Below are positions 1-6,707 of a DNA stretch of 6,973 nucleotides, piece by piece (the stretch's first letter is position 1; every line of letters starts with the position of its first letter). The position numbers were made by a program, and so were the translations under genes. The DNA is from Planctomycetota bacterium. Its GTDB lineage: Bacteria > Planctomycetota > UBA8742 > SKZP01. Where the stretch lies: NCBI GenBank assembly GCA_007127275.1, contig SKZP01000577.1, positions 1 to 6,973 of the forward strand, given 5' to 3'. The notes below the pieces were generated by a model that did no database searches, was not told where the DNA came from, and worked only from the letters and a program-made list of their open reading frames with translations.

Positions 1-15
1 CCCTCCCCCCTGGGC

Positions 16-423
16 TCAGGTACGCTGAATGTGTAGCGCAACGGGAAACAGTGCGCGGAAGAAGGCTGTGTAGTGTGGTCGCAGGTACTCCTTGGCGCCG
101 AGGTGTACCTGTGCCGCGGCCTTCTCGGCTTGCCCGGCGACGTCGTCCTCCTGCATGGTGAACTCGAGCCCCGCCCGGGCCAGCGCGCCGGCGAGCAGCC
201 ACACGTAATGATCACCGAGCGTGCTCATTGGATTCGCGGGTGGTACCCAGCGCCCGTGCGCGTGCCACACCAACTCGAGGATGCCGCGGACCTCTTCGAG
301 AAATTCCTCGAACGTCTCCGCCGGGGCCTCGTCACAGCGCGGACACCGCACGCCGGCGGCAAACGGAATGTAGGGTTCGCGGCACGCGTGGCAAGCGTAG
401 TCGTGTAGCGAATGCAGACTCAT
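16..423 (-). CDS. Hypothetical small zinc-ribbon protein, 135 aa
   Basis: I do not recognise this protein. Seen: from the ATG at 421-423 it has a pair of CxxC knuckles, C11-x2-C14 and C27-x2-C30, separated by 12 residues, the layout of a rubredoxin-like zinc ribbon. An acidic helical stretch follows (residues about 36-53, rich in E, F and L), then a mostly helical C-terminal part with no signal peptide or clear membrane span, so it is probably cytoplasmic. The ribbon could bind nucleic acid or only stabilise the fold. The frame stays open upstream to a TTG at 507. I prefer the ATG at 423 because the ribbon begins just after it and because the TTG start would overlap the divergent gene. Neither start has a good ribosome binding site. 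It is divergent from the beta-helix gene, with a 75-bp gap. The coding call is fairly sure; function is unknown. Confidence 0.72.
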   Translation of the reverse strand: MSLHSLHDYACHACREPYIPFAAGVRCPRCDEAPAETFEEFLEEVRGILELVWHAHGRWVPPANPMSTLGDHYVWLLAGALARAGLEFTMQEDDVAGQAEKAAAQVHLGAKEYLRPHYTAFFRALFPVALHIQRT

Positions 424-484
424 TGCGACAGGTGTGCAAAAAGATCGGTGCGGGTTTCGTGCCGCACTCGTTGCCTGGTACGTC

Positions 485-489
485 GAGGA
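485..489 (+). promoter_or_regulatory. Ribosome binding site GAGGA choosing the start of the beta-helix gene
   Basis: GAGGA lies 9 nt before the ATG at 499 and is the only good Shine-Dalgarno match among the in-frame starts at 412, 499, 511, 547 and 565. A rival reading is a promoter: TTGCCT at 471-476 and TAAGAT at 495-500 with an 18-bp spacer. That would put the transcript start near 507 and favour the ATG at 547 or 565, where no Shine-Dalgarno is visible. Confidence 0.5.
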
Positions 490-498
490 CATACTAAG

Positions 499-2310
499 AT
501 GAGTCAACGAATGCGCCGTACCTACCGCGAGATTCTACCGAGTTATATGCGGGTACCGTACCAGATGAAGCAGCGACTGCGGTCGAGGGTCGAGGTCGTC
601 GTGCCGAATGTCTCGGGTCGCCGAGCGTGGGCGTCGGTGCTGGCGTGCGTGGTGGCCGCCGCGGTGCTGACGGTCCCGTTGCCGGCACATGCCGACGTGC
701 GCGAGGCGGAGGAGTCGGCGGCGAGCCCTCGAGAGGCGCTGACTGTCGAGGTGCTTGGACCGCGCGAGGCCCTGTTGGGGATGCCGACCCGGCAGGCGCA
801 CGTGAGTGTCGACGCGCGGGTGCACGAGGTGGCGAACGACCCCGTGGTGCGCGCCGAGTTGATGCTCAATGCACGGCCGGTGTGGCGGCGCAGCTTTCGT
901 CACACGGGCAACCGCCGCGGCAAGGCGCTGGCGCTTTCCATGGAACGGCTGCCGCTGTGGGTCGGCGAGAACGAGTTCGTGTTGAGCGTGGTTGCGGAGA
1001 GTGGCCAAACGGCGCGTGTGCGTTTCACGCTCACGCGCAACCGCTCCGCTCGGGCGTGGCCGCCCGCCACAGCGCAGCGTGAGCGTACCGCACCGTTGCC
1101 GGCGGCGCCGCAGGTGTTGCAGGGGGACCGCCTCGTGCACCGCGAATTGGTGGTTCCCGCGGGGGAGACGCTGACCGTTCGCCCCGGGACGGTGCTGCGC
1201 TTTGCGCCCCATGCGGGCATCACCGTGCACGGTACGCTCCGCGTGAAGGGGGAGGCAGATGCGCCGGTGTGGTTGGTGCCTGCCGAGTTGGACGCGCGCT
1301 GGGCGAACGTCGTCGTCACCGGCGAGGCGGCCGCGGCGGCGATTTCGTACACCGTGTTCTACCGCGGTGGGGGCCGCGCCAACGAGTGGCGCGAGGAGCG
1401 TACCGTGGCGCACGTGCCGCACGTCGGCGAGCCGTGTGCAACGCCGGCAGAGAGCGACCGCGACAACGGCGCCGCCGAAGCGACGGGCCGGGACGGCGGC
1501 GCGTTGATGGTGCTCGGCACGGGCACCGAAGAGACGCGGGTGCGGGTGCACAGGAGCCGCTTCCTCGACGGACTCGCCGCGGCGCACGACCGGGAGTGGG
1601 GCCTCGGTGGCGGAGCGTTCGTCGAACGCGCCGCAGTGGAGATGGTGCGCACCACGTTCGCCGGCAACCACGCGGAAAACGACGGCGGCGCCCTTTACGC
1701 CTTCCAGCATGCCCGCGTAACGCTCACGGCGTGCCGCTTCGAGGGTAACCTCGCCGGCCGCGACGGCGGTGCCGTCTCCGCGGTGGCGAACGAGGCGCTC
1801 GAGCTCGAGAAGGGCCACTTCGAGCGCAATGGCGCGGGGCGCAACGGCGGCGCCTTGAATCTCAATGCGGACAGTGCTGCCGAGGTGAGGAAGAGCCGCT
1901 TCGCCGAAAACGAGGCTGCGCGTATCGGCGGCGCCTTCTTGATTGTGCGCAATCGACGCGCTTCCTTCGAGGCATGCCGTTTCGTGCGCAATCGCGCCGG
2001 CCGCGAAGGAGGCGCCGGGACCTGCGCCGACGACGCGAGTGTGTCGCTGACCGCATGCACGTTCGCCCGCAACGAAGCGGGCACCACAGGCGGCGGACTA
2101 ACCATTCGCAACAGTGCGCCACGGCTCACCGACTGCGAGCTAACCCACAACCGGGCGAACGAACCCGACGGCGCCGGCGGCATCTTCGTACGCTACGGCT
2201 CCGTCGACGAGGACGACGAGGAGCGGACCGGCGAGCGGCTCACCCGCGACGAGTTGGAATCCGCCAATCATATCCGCAACAACCGACCGCAGGACCTCGT
2301 TCTCGAGTAG
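499..2310 (+). CDS. Secreted right-handed parallel beta-helix protein with Pmp-like (FxxN/GGA) repeats
   Basis: Probable envelope or secreted surface protein; exact role unknown. Numbering from the ATG at 499 gives 603 aa. Residues 1-65 form a long basic n-region, a hydrophobic core (about 44-60) and an AHA-type signal peptidase site. Residues about 80-182 look like a beta-sandwich, ending in a strand-rich part near SGQTARVRF. Residues about 206-275 are the usual opening of a right-handed beta-helix, with the motif LTVRPGTVLRF near 225-235. Residues 332-563 carry repeated FxxN and GGA/GGx motifs, the signature of the chlamydial polymorphic membrane protein repeat; F387, F414, F441, F468, F495 and F522 are exactly 27 residues apart. 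The protein ends about 40 residues after the last rung, with no room for an autotransporter barrel, unlike chlamydial Pmps. It may be periplasmic, released, or exported by another route. The start could also be the ATG at 547 or 565, both still upstream of the signal peptide core. Confidence 0.9.
   Translation: MSQRMRRTYREILPSYMRVPYQMKQRLRSRVEVVVPNVSGRRAWASVLACVVAAAVLTVPLPAHADVREAEESAASPREALTVEVLGPREALLGMPTRQAHVSVDARVHEVANDPVVRAELMLNARPVWRRSFRHTGNRRGKALALSMERLPLWVGENEFVLSVVAESGQTARVRFTLTRNRSARAWPPATAQRERTAPLPAAPQVLQGDRLVHRELVVPAGETLTVRPGTVLRFAPHAGITVHGTLRVKGEADAPVWLVPAELDARWANVVVTGEAAAAAISYTVFYRGGGRANEWREERTVAHVPHVGEPCATPAESDRDNGAAEATGRDGGALMVLGTGTEETRVRVHRSRFLDGLAAAHDREWGLGGGAFVERAAVEMVRTTFAGNHAENDGGALYAFQHARVTLTACRFEGNLAGRDGGAVSAVANEALELEKGHFERNGAGRNGGALNLNADSAAEVRKSRFAENEAARIGGAFLIVRNRRASFEACRFVRNRAGREGGAGTCADDASVSLTACTFARNEAGTTGGGLTIRNSAPRLTDCELTHNRANEPDGAGGIFVRYGSVDEDDEERTGERLTRDELESANHIRNNRPQDLVLE
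1657..2184 (+). repeat. 81-bp (27-residue) coding repeats of the beta-helix
   Basis: Consecutive units start at F387, F414, F441, F468, F495 and F522 of the protein encoded from 499; a final unit starts at L548, 26 residues on. Each unit reads roughly FxxNxAxxxGGA followed by a strand-forming stretch and a small residue two places before the next F. The DNA copies have diverged, with GGCGGCGCC or close variants as the most conserved core, so this is an old protein repeat and not a recent tandem duplication. In the small-residue position a cysteine occurs at C412, C493, C520 and C546. Confidence 0.85.
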
Positions 2311-2720
2311 CGCGCTCTCACCGAAGCAAACCAGGCCCGCCGAGCGGACAGCGTTCGTTCGGGGAATCAAGAACAGGTTCCCGGTTGTTGTCGTAGTGCG
2401 TCGCTGGTTGGCGCACGGTACGTCCCCGAATTTGCGGACAGCAGCCCGAGCGCCGTTGGGAGCTGACAGGAAATTTTTTTCCGAACGTTGAGCGTCACGA
2501 GCGAAGGCTATGCAAGGCAAAGGTAGGTGAGCAGCGCAGACATGACGAGTCACATGTTCGTCCATGGCCACCCAGATGATCTTGCCCGCAGGTAAAGGGC
2601 TTTCGAGGCGTTTGTTGGCGGCAACGGTTTCGCTTTAAGGCCAGGGCGCCACGGCAGGACGGCAACGGCCGAGTAGCGTGTCTTCGGGGACGAACTTCCC
2701 CACCAGAAAAGGAGTACGAC
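2311..2720. other. Spacer between the beta-helix and Mpo1-like genes, no convincing gene
   Basis: I see no supported coding region here; the open frames on the minus strand run into the flanking genes and have no family features. One AT-rich patch in this GC-rich DNA is at 2469-2482 (GGAAA, seven T, CC), about 8 nt after an imperfect stem formed by 2442-2447 and 2459-2465 with one bulged base. It could be a weak plus-strand terminator for the beta-helix gene. A weak promoter-like pair, TTGTTG at 2612-2617 and TTTAAG at 2634-2639 with a 16-bp spacer, lies about 80 bp before the next gene. Both are low-confidence. Confidence 0.5.
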
Positions 2721-3275
2721 ATGACGACGACCGGCCCCTCTCAGGCCCCGGCGACGAATCCGCCGGCGGTGGAGTCCGAAAGCAAGTCGCAACAGGAACG
2801 AGGCCGCGCCGGCGTGTTCGACGCACAGGCGCAGCTTACCGACTACGAAGAGCACCACCGGAGCGCGGCGAACAAGTGGACGCACTACTTCGGGATTCCC
2901 CTGATTGTCATTGGGATCATCAATTTCCTTTGGCACGTGCCGCTCGTTGCCGTCACCGAGGGCTACACGCTGACCCTGGCGGAGCCGGTGATCCTGCTGT
3001 TCGCCGGTTTCTACGCCTTCATGCACGTCGGCATGGGCGCGGCCATGCTCGGCTTCTTCGCCATTCTGTTCGGGCTCGCCGTGCTGATTGGCAACATCTG
3101 GATTGCGCTGGGGTTGTTCGTCGGTGGCTGGATCTTGCAGTTCGTGGGTCACGGCGTTTTCGAGAAGCGTTCGCCAGCGTTCACGAAGAACCTTTTGCAC
3201 CTGCTCATTGGACCCATGTGGATTGTGAACAACGCCTTGGGAAAAGTAGGCATTCGCGTGATCCGTCCGGCATGA
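2721..3275 (+). CDS. Mpo1-like / DUF962 family integral membrane protein, 184 aa
   Basis: Member of the Mpo1-like family (formerly DUF962/YGL010w). Known from the family: yeast Mpo1 is an ER membrane, iron-dependent dioxygenase that shortens 2-hydroxy fatty acids by one carbon during phytosphingosine breakdown; bacterial members are mostly uncharacterised. Seen: a disordered Ser/Pro/Gln-rich tail (1-33), then YEEHHRSAANKWTHYFGIP with H45, H46, N51 and H55, hydrophobic segments at about 59-75, 87-103, 105-121 and 123-140, the motif LQFVGHGVFEKRSPAF with H144 and E148, and a last hydrophobic stretch at about 158-170. The conserved histidines are the expected metal ligands and are all present. 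The start is well supported by AAAAGGAG at 2707-2714, 6 nt before the ATG. It is convergent with the rtcA remnant, 77 bp away, and appears to be a single-gene unit. The family call is confident; activity and substrate are inferred. Confidence 0.93.
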   Translation: MTTTGPSQAPATNPPAVESESKSQQERGRAGVFDAQAQLTDYEEHHRSAANKWTHYFGIPLIVIGIINFLWHVPLVAVTEGYTLTLAEPVILLFAGFYAFMHVGMGAAMLGFFAILFGLAVLIGNIWIALGLFVGGWILQFVGHGVFEKRSPAFTKNLLHLLIGPMWIVNNALGKVGIRVIRPA

Positions 3276-3315
3276 ACGGTTGCGAAAGGTGAGAAGGCAC
3301 GGACGGCAAGCGAAC

Positions 3316-3353
3316 GCCTGGCAGCATCCGCCGAGCCTGGTAGCATCCGCCGT
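3316..3353. repeat. Two-copy 19-bp tandem repeat
   Basis: The 18-mer GCCTGGCAGCATCCGCCG (3316-3333) is followed by one base and then by GCCTGGTAGCATCCGCCG (3335-3352), identical except for C to T at the seventh base. CAGGC at 3354-3358 is complementary to GCCTG at 3335-3339, so the second copy could fold as a weak hairpin. It lies in the convergent gap, immediately beside the stop codon of the rtcA remnant at 3353-3355. Confidence 0.8.
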
Positions 3354-3883
3354 CAGGCAAAGTTACTCGCCAATCCGGCGGCGTCCAGATGCATGGTAAC
3401 GGACCCACGGGCCGCAGCCCGTGGTCTTTTGCGTTTGCGCGGCCACGGTGGCAGGTGGAACGAACGAATCACCGTGTCCTGGACGGGCTGCGAGGCGGGC
3501 GTGCCTGCCCGTAGTGCGGGTTGCGTGCACGGACGCGGACGGGCGCCGGCCCGCAACGCAAGTGGCACAAACAACGTCTGCAGCACAAGCGGCGCGGCCC
3601 CGGCGGTGGCAATGCGAAACTCGTGCTCGCCGCCGCGCACCGTTTTCGGCACGAAGCGCAACCACCTCGAGTGCAACTCGTCCCCGCGCACCTCGGCGTC
3701 GCCGACCGCTTTGGCGGCCCGCACCGCTTCGAGGTGCTGTGCCTTGAGCCCCGCGGGTTTCCGCTTTGCGCGGATGTTTTCCATGGTAAAGCCACGGCCG
3801 GTGATCAATGCACAGCTCAGCGCCGAGCGCAGCAGTTGCCCACCCCCTTCGCCGTCCGCCCCGTCAATGTGCAAGAGCGTCAT
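3353..3883 (-). pseudogene. rtcA: Truncated RNA 3'-terminal phosphate cyclase (N-terminal third only)
   Basis: RtcA converts RNA 3'-phosphate ends to 2',3'-cyclic phosphates using ATP, through a covalent AMP-histidine intermediate. Seen: from the ATG at 3881-3883 (GAGG 7 nt upstream on the minus strand), residues 1-113 follow the family closely: HIDGADGEGGGQLLRSAL at about 5-22, NIRAKRKPAGLKAQH at about 36-50, the RGGEHEFRIATAG region, and LVLQTLFVPLAL. Homology stops near residue 113 (nt about 3545), just before where the GGT(H/D)N block of the family should start. About 63 unrelated Pro/Arg-rich residues then run to a stop at 3353. Normal RtcA is about 340 residues, and the catalytic histidine lies near its C terminus, so it is missing. 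I found no continuation in other frames here. It is almost certainly non-functional as a cyclase. The cause could be deletion, a rearrangement or a misassembly. The family call is confident; pseudogene status is inferred. Confidence 0.85.
3405..3430 (+). terminator. Rho-independent terminator-like hairpin
   Basis: CCACGGGC (3405-3412), loop CGCA, GCCCGTGG (3417-3424) make a perfect 8-bp GC-rich stem followed by TCTTTT (3425-3430). The orientation suits plus-strand transcription, so it could end the Mpo1-like transcript 130 bp after its stop codon. It lies inside the foreign tail of the rtcA remnant, which also suggests that this tail is not real coding sequence. Confidence 0.6.
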
Positions 3884-3979
3884 GCCCGAGCCTCGTTCGG
3901 AATGCCACGCAAGTCCTCGCGTGCCCACAAGATCATTAAATAACCGCAACTCGCGGGCACAACTGCGGCGAAAGGTAGG

Positions 3980-3997
3980 TGACGGGTTCGCCCGTCA
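3980..3997. other. Stem-loop with UUCG tetraloop
   Basis: TGACGGG (3980-3986), TTCG, CCCGTCA (3991-3997) form a perfect 7-bp stem with the very stable G-UUCG-C tetraloop when read on the plus strand. No T run follows on either strand, so it is not a standard terminator. Its role is unknown; it lies about 100 bp upstream of the rtcA remnant start. Confidence 0.5.
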
Positions 3998-4370
3998 ACG
4001 CGGTCGTTCACCCCGCACGGAACGGTACTCGGCCTGCTCGCGCGCCCCCCGCCAAATAATACGGAATGCCAGCGAAAAGACGCGTGTATTTCAAAGGGGC
4101 TCGGACGTGTTGTTGGAAGATCCGGCATCTCATCAAGAGGCGCGTGGCGAAGGGCGCGTCGACCGGCCAGCCTCGCGCGTTCATCTACCACACGGGGCTT
4201 GGCCACAAAGGGGGAAGGCAAGATTTGCCGTCGGACGACGACGCGGCGTGCCGCTGTCCCTTGCATGCCGATTCTGCTAGCCTTTCGGGCGCCGTACGCG
4301 GAGGGCCGCTTGGCGCACGGATTGTTACGCGGCCGAGCGAAGATTGCTACAACGTTGTGCGCCGTTCGAG

Positions 4371-4391
4371 AACGCGTACCCGGGTCGCGTT
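4371..4391. promoter_or_regulatory. Imperfect palindrome, possible operator for the acyl-CoA dehydrogenase gene
   Basis: AACGCG at 4371-4376 is matched by CGCGTT at 4386-4391, around an inner ACCCGGGT (4378-4385) that is itself palindromic but offset by one base. It is 59 bp before the start codon, a usual place for a TetR- or GntR-type fatty-acid regulator site. No regulator gene is in the window, so binding is inference. Confidence 0.3.
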
Positions 4392-4437
4392 GTTTGTTAC
4401 GGGTTTTGGGGGCGTAGGCCGTGCCCCGCGAAGACGC

Positions 4438-4443
4438 GAGGAG
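4438..4443 (+). promoter_or_regulatory. Ribosome binding site GAGGAG of the acyl-CoA dehydrogenase gene
   Basis: GAGGAG is a near-perfect anti-16S match 6 nt before the ATG at 4450. It decides this start over the long open frame further upstream; the nearer ATG at 4446 is out of frame. Confidence 0.8.
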
Positions 4444-4449
4444 AAATGG

Positions 4450-6600
4450 ATGAGCGAGAACGAACCACAAGCCGCCGGTACGACCGCATCGCCGTCCCAC
4501 GCCAGCGACGCGCAGCACGAGTCCGCCGCGGCGGCCGCTGCGAGTGCCAAAGGGGAGAACGTCAGTGAAGAGGAAGCGCGTAACGTCGCCGAGGCCTCGC
4601 GCGAGAAGGAGTGGAAGGCCCCGAGCTTCATGCGCGAGCTTTTCCTCGGCAACTTCCGCTTCGACATCCTCCACCCGTTCCCCGAGCCGGATGCCTCGAA
4701 AGGTGCCCCTGACTTCGAGGAGTGGTTCGAGCGCTTCAAGGCGTTCATGCGTGACAAGGTCGACAGCCTTGAGATTGACGCCAGCGGCGAATATCCGCAA
4801 GAGGTACTCGACGGGCTCAAGGAACTCGGCGCCTTTGGCATGAAGGTGCCCCGCGAGTACGGAGGTCTCGGACTCACGCAGTCGCAGTACGACCGCATCA
4901 TTCAGTACCTCGGTAGCTGCGACGGCAACATTGGTGTCTTGCTCTCCGCACACCAGTCCATTGGCGTGCCCCAGCCGGTGAAACTCTTCGGCACGAAGGA
5001 ACTCAAAGAAAAGTACCTGCCGCGCATTGCCAAGGGGGCCATCACCGCCTTCGCCCTCACCGAAACCGGCGTCGGCTCCGACCCCGCACGACTGAGTACC
5101 ACCGCCGAGCTTTCCGAGGACGGCGAGCACTACATCATGAACGGCGCGAAACTCTGGTGCACCAACGGCACCATTGCCGACCTGCTCGTCGTGATGGCGC
5201 GGGATCCGCACGAGAAGGACAAACGCAAAGCCATCTCCGCCTTCGTCGTCGAGACCGGCTGGGAAGGGGTCGAGGTTGCCCACCGCTGCCGCTTCATGGG
5301 CCTGAAAGCGCTCGCCAACGGCCTCATTCACTTCAACAACGTCAAGGTGCCGAAGGAAAACCTGATTGGCGAAAAGGGGGCGGGCCTCAAGTATGCGCTG
5401 ATCACGCTCAACACGGGGCGCCTCTCCTTGCCGGCAAGTTCCGTCGGCACAGCGCGGCAGTGCCTCGAAGTGGTGCGCACCTGGTCGAACGAGCGGGTGC
5501 AATGGGGCCAACCCATTGGCAAGCACGAAGCCATTTCCATGAAGATCTCGGAAATGGCGGCGACCACCTTCGCCATGCAGGCGGTCAGCGAGCTTGCCAG
5601 CGCCATGGCCGACAACGAACGCTTCGACATCCGCCTCGAAGCGGCGGCCACGAAGGAGTGGAACACCGCCCGCGCCTGGGAGATTGCCGACGACACCATG
5701 CAGATTCGCGGCGGCCGCGGCTACGAGACCGAGCTGAGTTTGAAGGGCCGCGGCGAGACGCCCATGCCGGTGGAGCGCATCATGCGCGACATCCGCATCA
5801 ACAAGCTGATTGAAGGCTCCTCGGAGGTGATGCACCTGTTCATGGCACGCGAAGCGGTGGACAAGCACCTGCAGGTCGCCGAGATCATGATCAAGCCGGA
5901 CGTCTCTTTCGTCCAGAAACTCGCAGCCATGCCGAAGATTGGCTGGTTCTACGCGAAGTTCATGGCCGGCAACACGTTCCGCTGGGGGCGCTGGCCGAAG
6001 TACAAGGAATTCGGCGAATTCGCCGGCATTCTGCGCTACTGCGAACGAACGAGCCGGATGCTCGCTCGCACCATGGTCTGGGCAATGATGCGCTACCGGG
6101 CAAAGCTGCAGGTGAAGCAGGGCTTCTTGTTCCGCGTCGTCGACATGGGCTCCGAGGTCTACGCCATGGCGGCGACGGTGGCCAAGGTGCTGAAGATGCG
6201 CAAGCAGCACGACCCGCAGGCGGACAAGGCAGCCGAGCTTGCCAAACTGTTCTGCCGGCTAAGCATGCGAAAGGTGGAGCAACTCAAGCGAGAGCTTTGG
6301 CGCAACGAAGACGAGCGGCTGCGCAAGTTCGCGAAGTCCGTGCTCGCCGGCGACCATACCTGGTTGGAAACCAACATCCACAGCTTCCCGAAGGATCTGC
6401 CCGCCACCGGCGACATGCCCGGCGGAACGAGCGAGACGAGCGGGTCGCAGGATGCCGGTGTAACGTCGCAGCAATCCGCAGCCGCAACGAGCGGGAACGG
6501 CGCAGCCACCGGCGACGGATACGGCTCCGCCAGCATCGGCGCCGCCGACGGCTCCCCCTCCTCGGCCCCTTCGCCACGGACGCAAGCGGGCGAGTCCTAA
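4450..6600 (+). CDS. Acyl-CoA dehydrogenase family protein (FadE-like, long form), 716 aa
   Basis: FAD flavoenzyme expected to form the trans-2-enoyl-CoA double bond in beta-oxidation, passing electrons to ETF. Seen: an Ala/Ser/Glu-rich tail (1-50); the N-terminal helical domain (about 88-195) with MKVPREYGGLGLTQSQYDR; the first family signature FALTETGVGSD at 201-211; the beta-domain through about 310; and the C-terminal helical domain with MQIRGGRGYETE at 417-428, PVERIMRDIRINK at 440-452, then IEGSSE, where E455 is at the position of the catalytic glutamate of medium- and very-long-chain dehydrogenases. Residues 475-650 are an extra helical domain, as in the VLCAD/ACAD9-like long forms (which favour long chains and membranes), rich in Lys/Arg and aromatic residues. 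Residues 651-716 are a disordered Gly/Ser/Ala tail. At 716 residues it far exceeds the 380 of short forms. Chain-length preference is inferred, and I do not assign a particular fadE number. Confidence 0.95.
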   Translation: MSENEPQAAGTTASPSHASDAQHESAAAAAASAKGENVSEEEARNVAEASREKEWKAPSFMRELFLGNFRFDILHPFPEPDASKGAPDFEEWFERFKAFMRDKVDSLEIDASGEYPQEVLDGLKELGAFGMKVPREYGGLGLTQSQYDRIIQYLGSCDGNIGVLLSAHQSIGVPQPVKLFGTKELKEKYLPRIAKGAITAFALTETGVGSDPARLSTTAELSEDGEHYIMNGAKLWCTNGTIADLLVVMARDPHEKDKRKAISAFVVETGWEGVEVAHRCRFMGLKALANGLIHFNNVKVPKENLIGEKGAGLKYALITLNTGRLSLPASSVGTARQCLEVVRTWSNERVQWGQPIGKHEAISMKISEMAATTFAMQAVSELASAMADNERFDIRLEAAATKEWNTARAWEIADDTMQIRGGRGYETELSLKGRGETPMPVERIMRDIRINKLIEGSSEVMHLFMAREAVDKHLQVAEIMIKPDVSFVQKLAAMPKIGWFYAKFMAGNTFRWGRWPKYKEFGEFAGILRYCERTSRMLARTMVWAMMRYRAKLQVKQGFLFRVVDMGSEVYAMAATVAKVLKMRKQHDPQADKAAELAKLFCRLSMRKVEQLKRELWRNEDERLRKFAKSVLAGDHTWLETNIHSFPKDLPATGDMPGGTSETSGSQDAGVTSQQSAAATSGNGAATGDGYGSASIGAADGSPSSAPSPRTQAGES

Positions 6601-6707
6601 GGACAGGAAACCTCGTCCGAGCTTGAGCTGCTGCGCTCGACGGTGCTGCGTTGTCCTCGGGGGTCGCCCGCGTACGTGGACGGGAACGCTGTGACCACCA
6701 AACCAAT

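Larger units (their letters stand above)
3884..4449. other. Noncoding spacer upstream of the acyl-CoA dehydrogenase gene
   Basis: No convincing gene, tRNA or known riboswitch. The dehydrogenase frame is open back to 4066, but the upstream 128 codons encode basic, Cys- and Arg-rich sequence with no family resemblance and no Shine-Dalgarno, so they are taken as untranslated. Contents worth noting: a 7-bp hairpin with a TTCG loop at 3980-3997, AT-rich patches at 3933-3942 and 4053-4061 that could be promoter parts, and an imperfect palindrome at 4371-4391. The 5' regulatory signals of both the rtcA remnant (left) and the dehydrogenase (right) must lie here. Confidence 0.6.

Noticed and set aside
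535..1818. A 427-codon open frame on the minus strand inside the beta-helix gene
   Set aside because: Its translation is Arg/His-rich with no recognisable domain, while the plus-strand frame has a signal peptide and periodic repeats.
2442..2480. Stem plus T7 run as a terminator for the beta-helix gene
   Set aside because: The stem is bulged and the T run starts 8 nt after it, so it is not a standard intrinsic terminator; noted only as a weak possibility in the spacer entry.
2519..2530. 12-bp AAAGGTAGGTGA found here and again at 3971-3982
   Set aside because: One exact 12-mer pair is expected by chance in about 7 kb, and the flanks do not match.
3984..3993. GGGTTCGCCC as a tRNA T-arm
   Set aside because: The loop has 4 bases and not 7, and no acceptor or anticodon stems are found around it.
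3393..4280. A 295-codon plus-strand frame opposite the rtcA remnant
   Set aside because: It is the antisense shadow of the conserved RtcA N terminus and starts within the terminator region; its translation has no known motif.
4311..4326. Sigma-54-like site TGGCGC-N5-TTGTT before the acyl-CoA dehydrogenase
   Set aside because: The essential GC at -12 is GT here, and no enhancer-binding protein gene is nearby; a chance match is likely.
4066..4449. 128-codon in-frame extension upstream of the acyl-CoA dehydrogenase
   Set aside because: There is no Shine-Dalgarno at 4066, the residues are basic and Cys-rich with no family similarity, and GAGGAG sits ideally before 4450.
3880..6210. A 776-codon open frame on the minus strand, antisense to the acyl-CoA dehydrogenase
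   Set aside because: It mirrors the third-position GC pattern of the real gene, its protein is His/Arg/Leu-rich without any family motif, and the plus strand has clear catalytic motifs.
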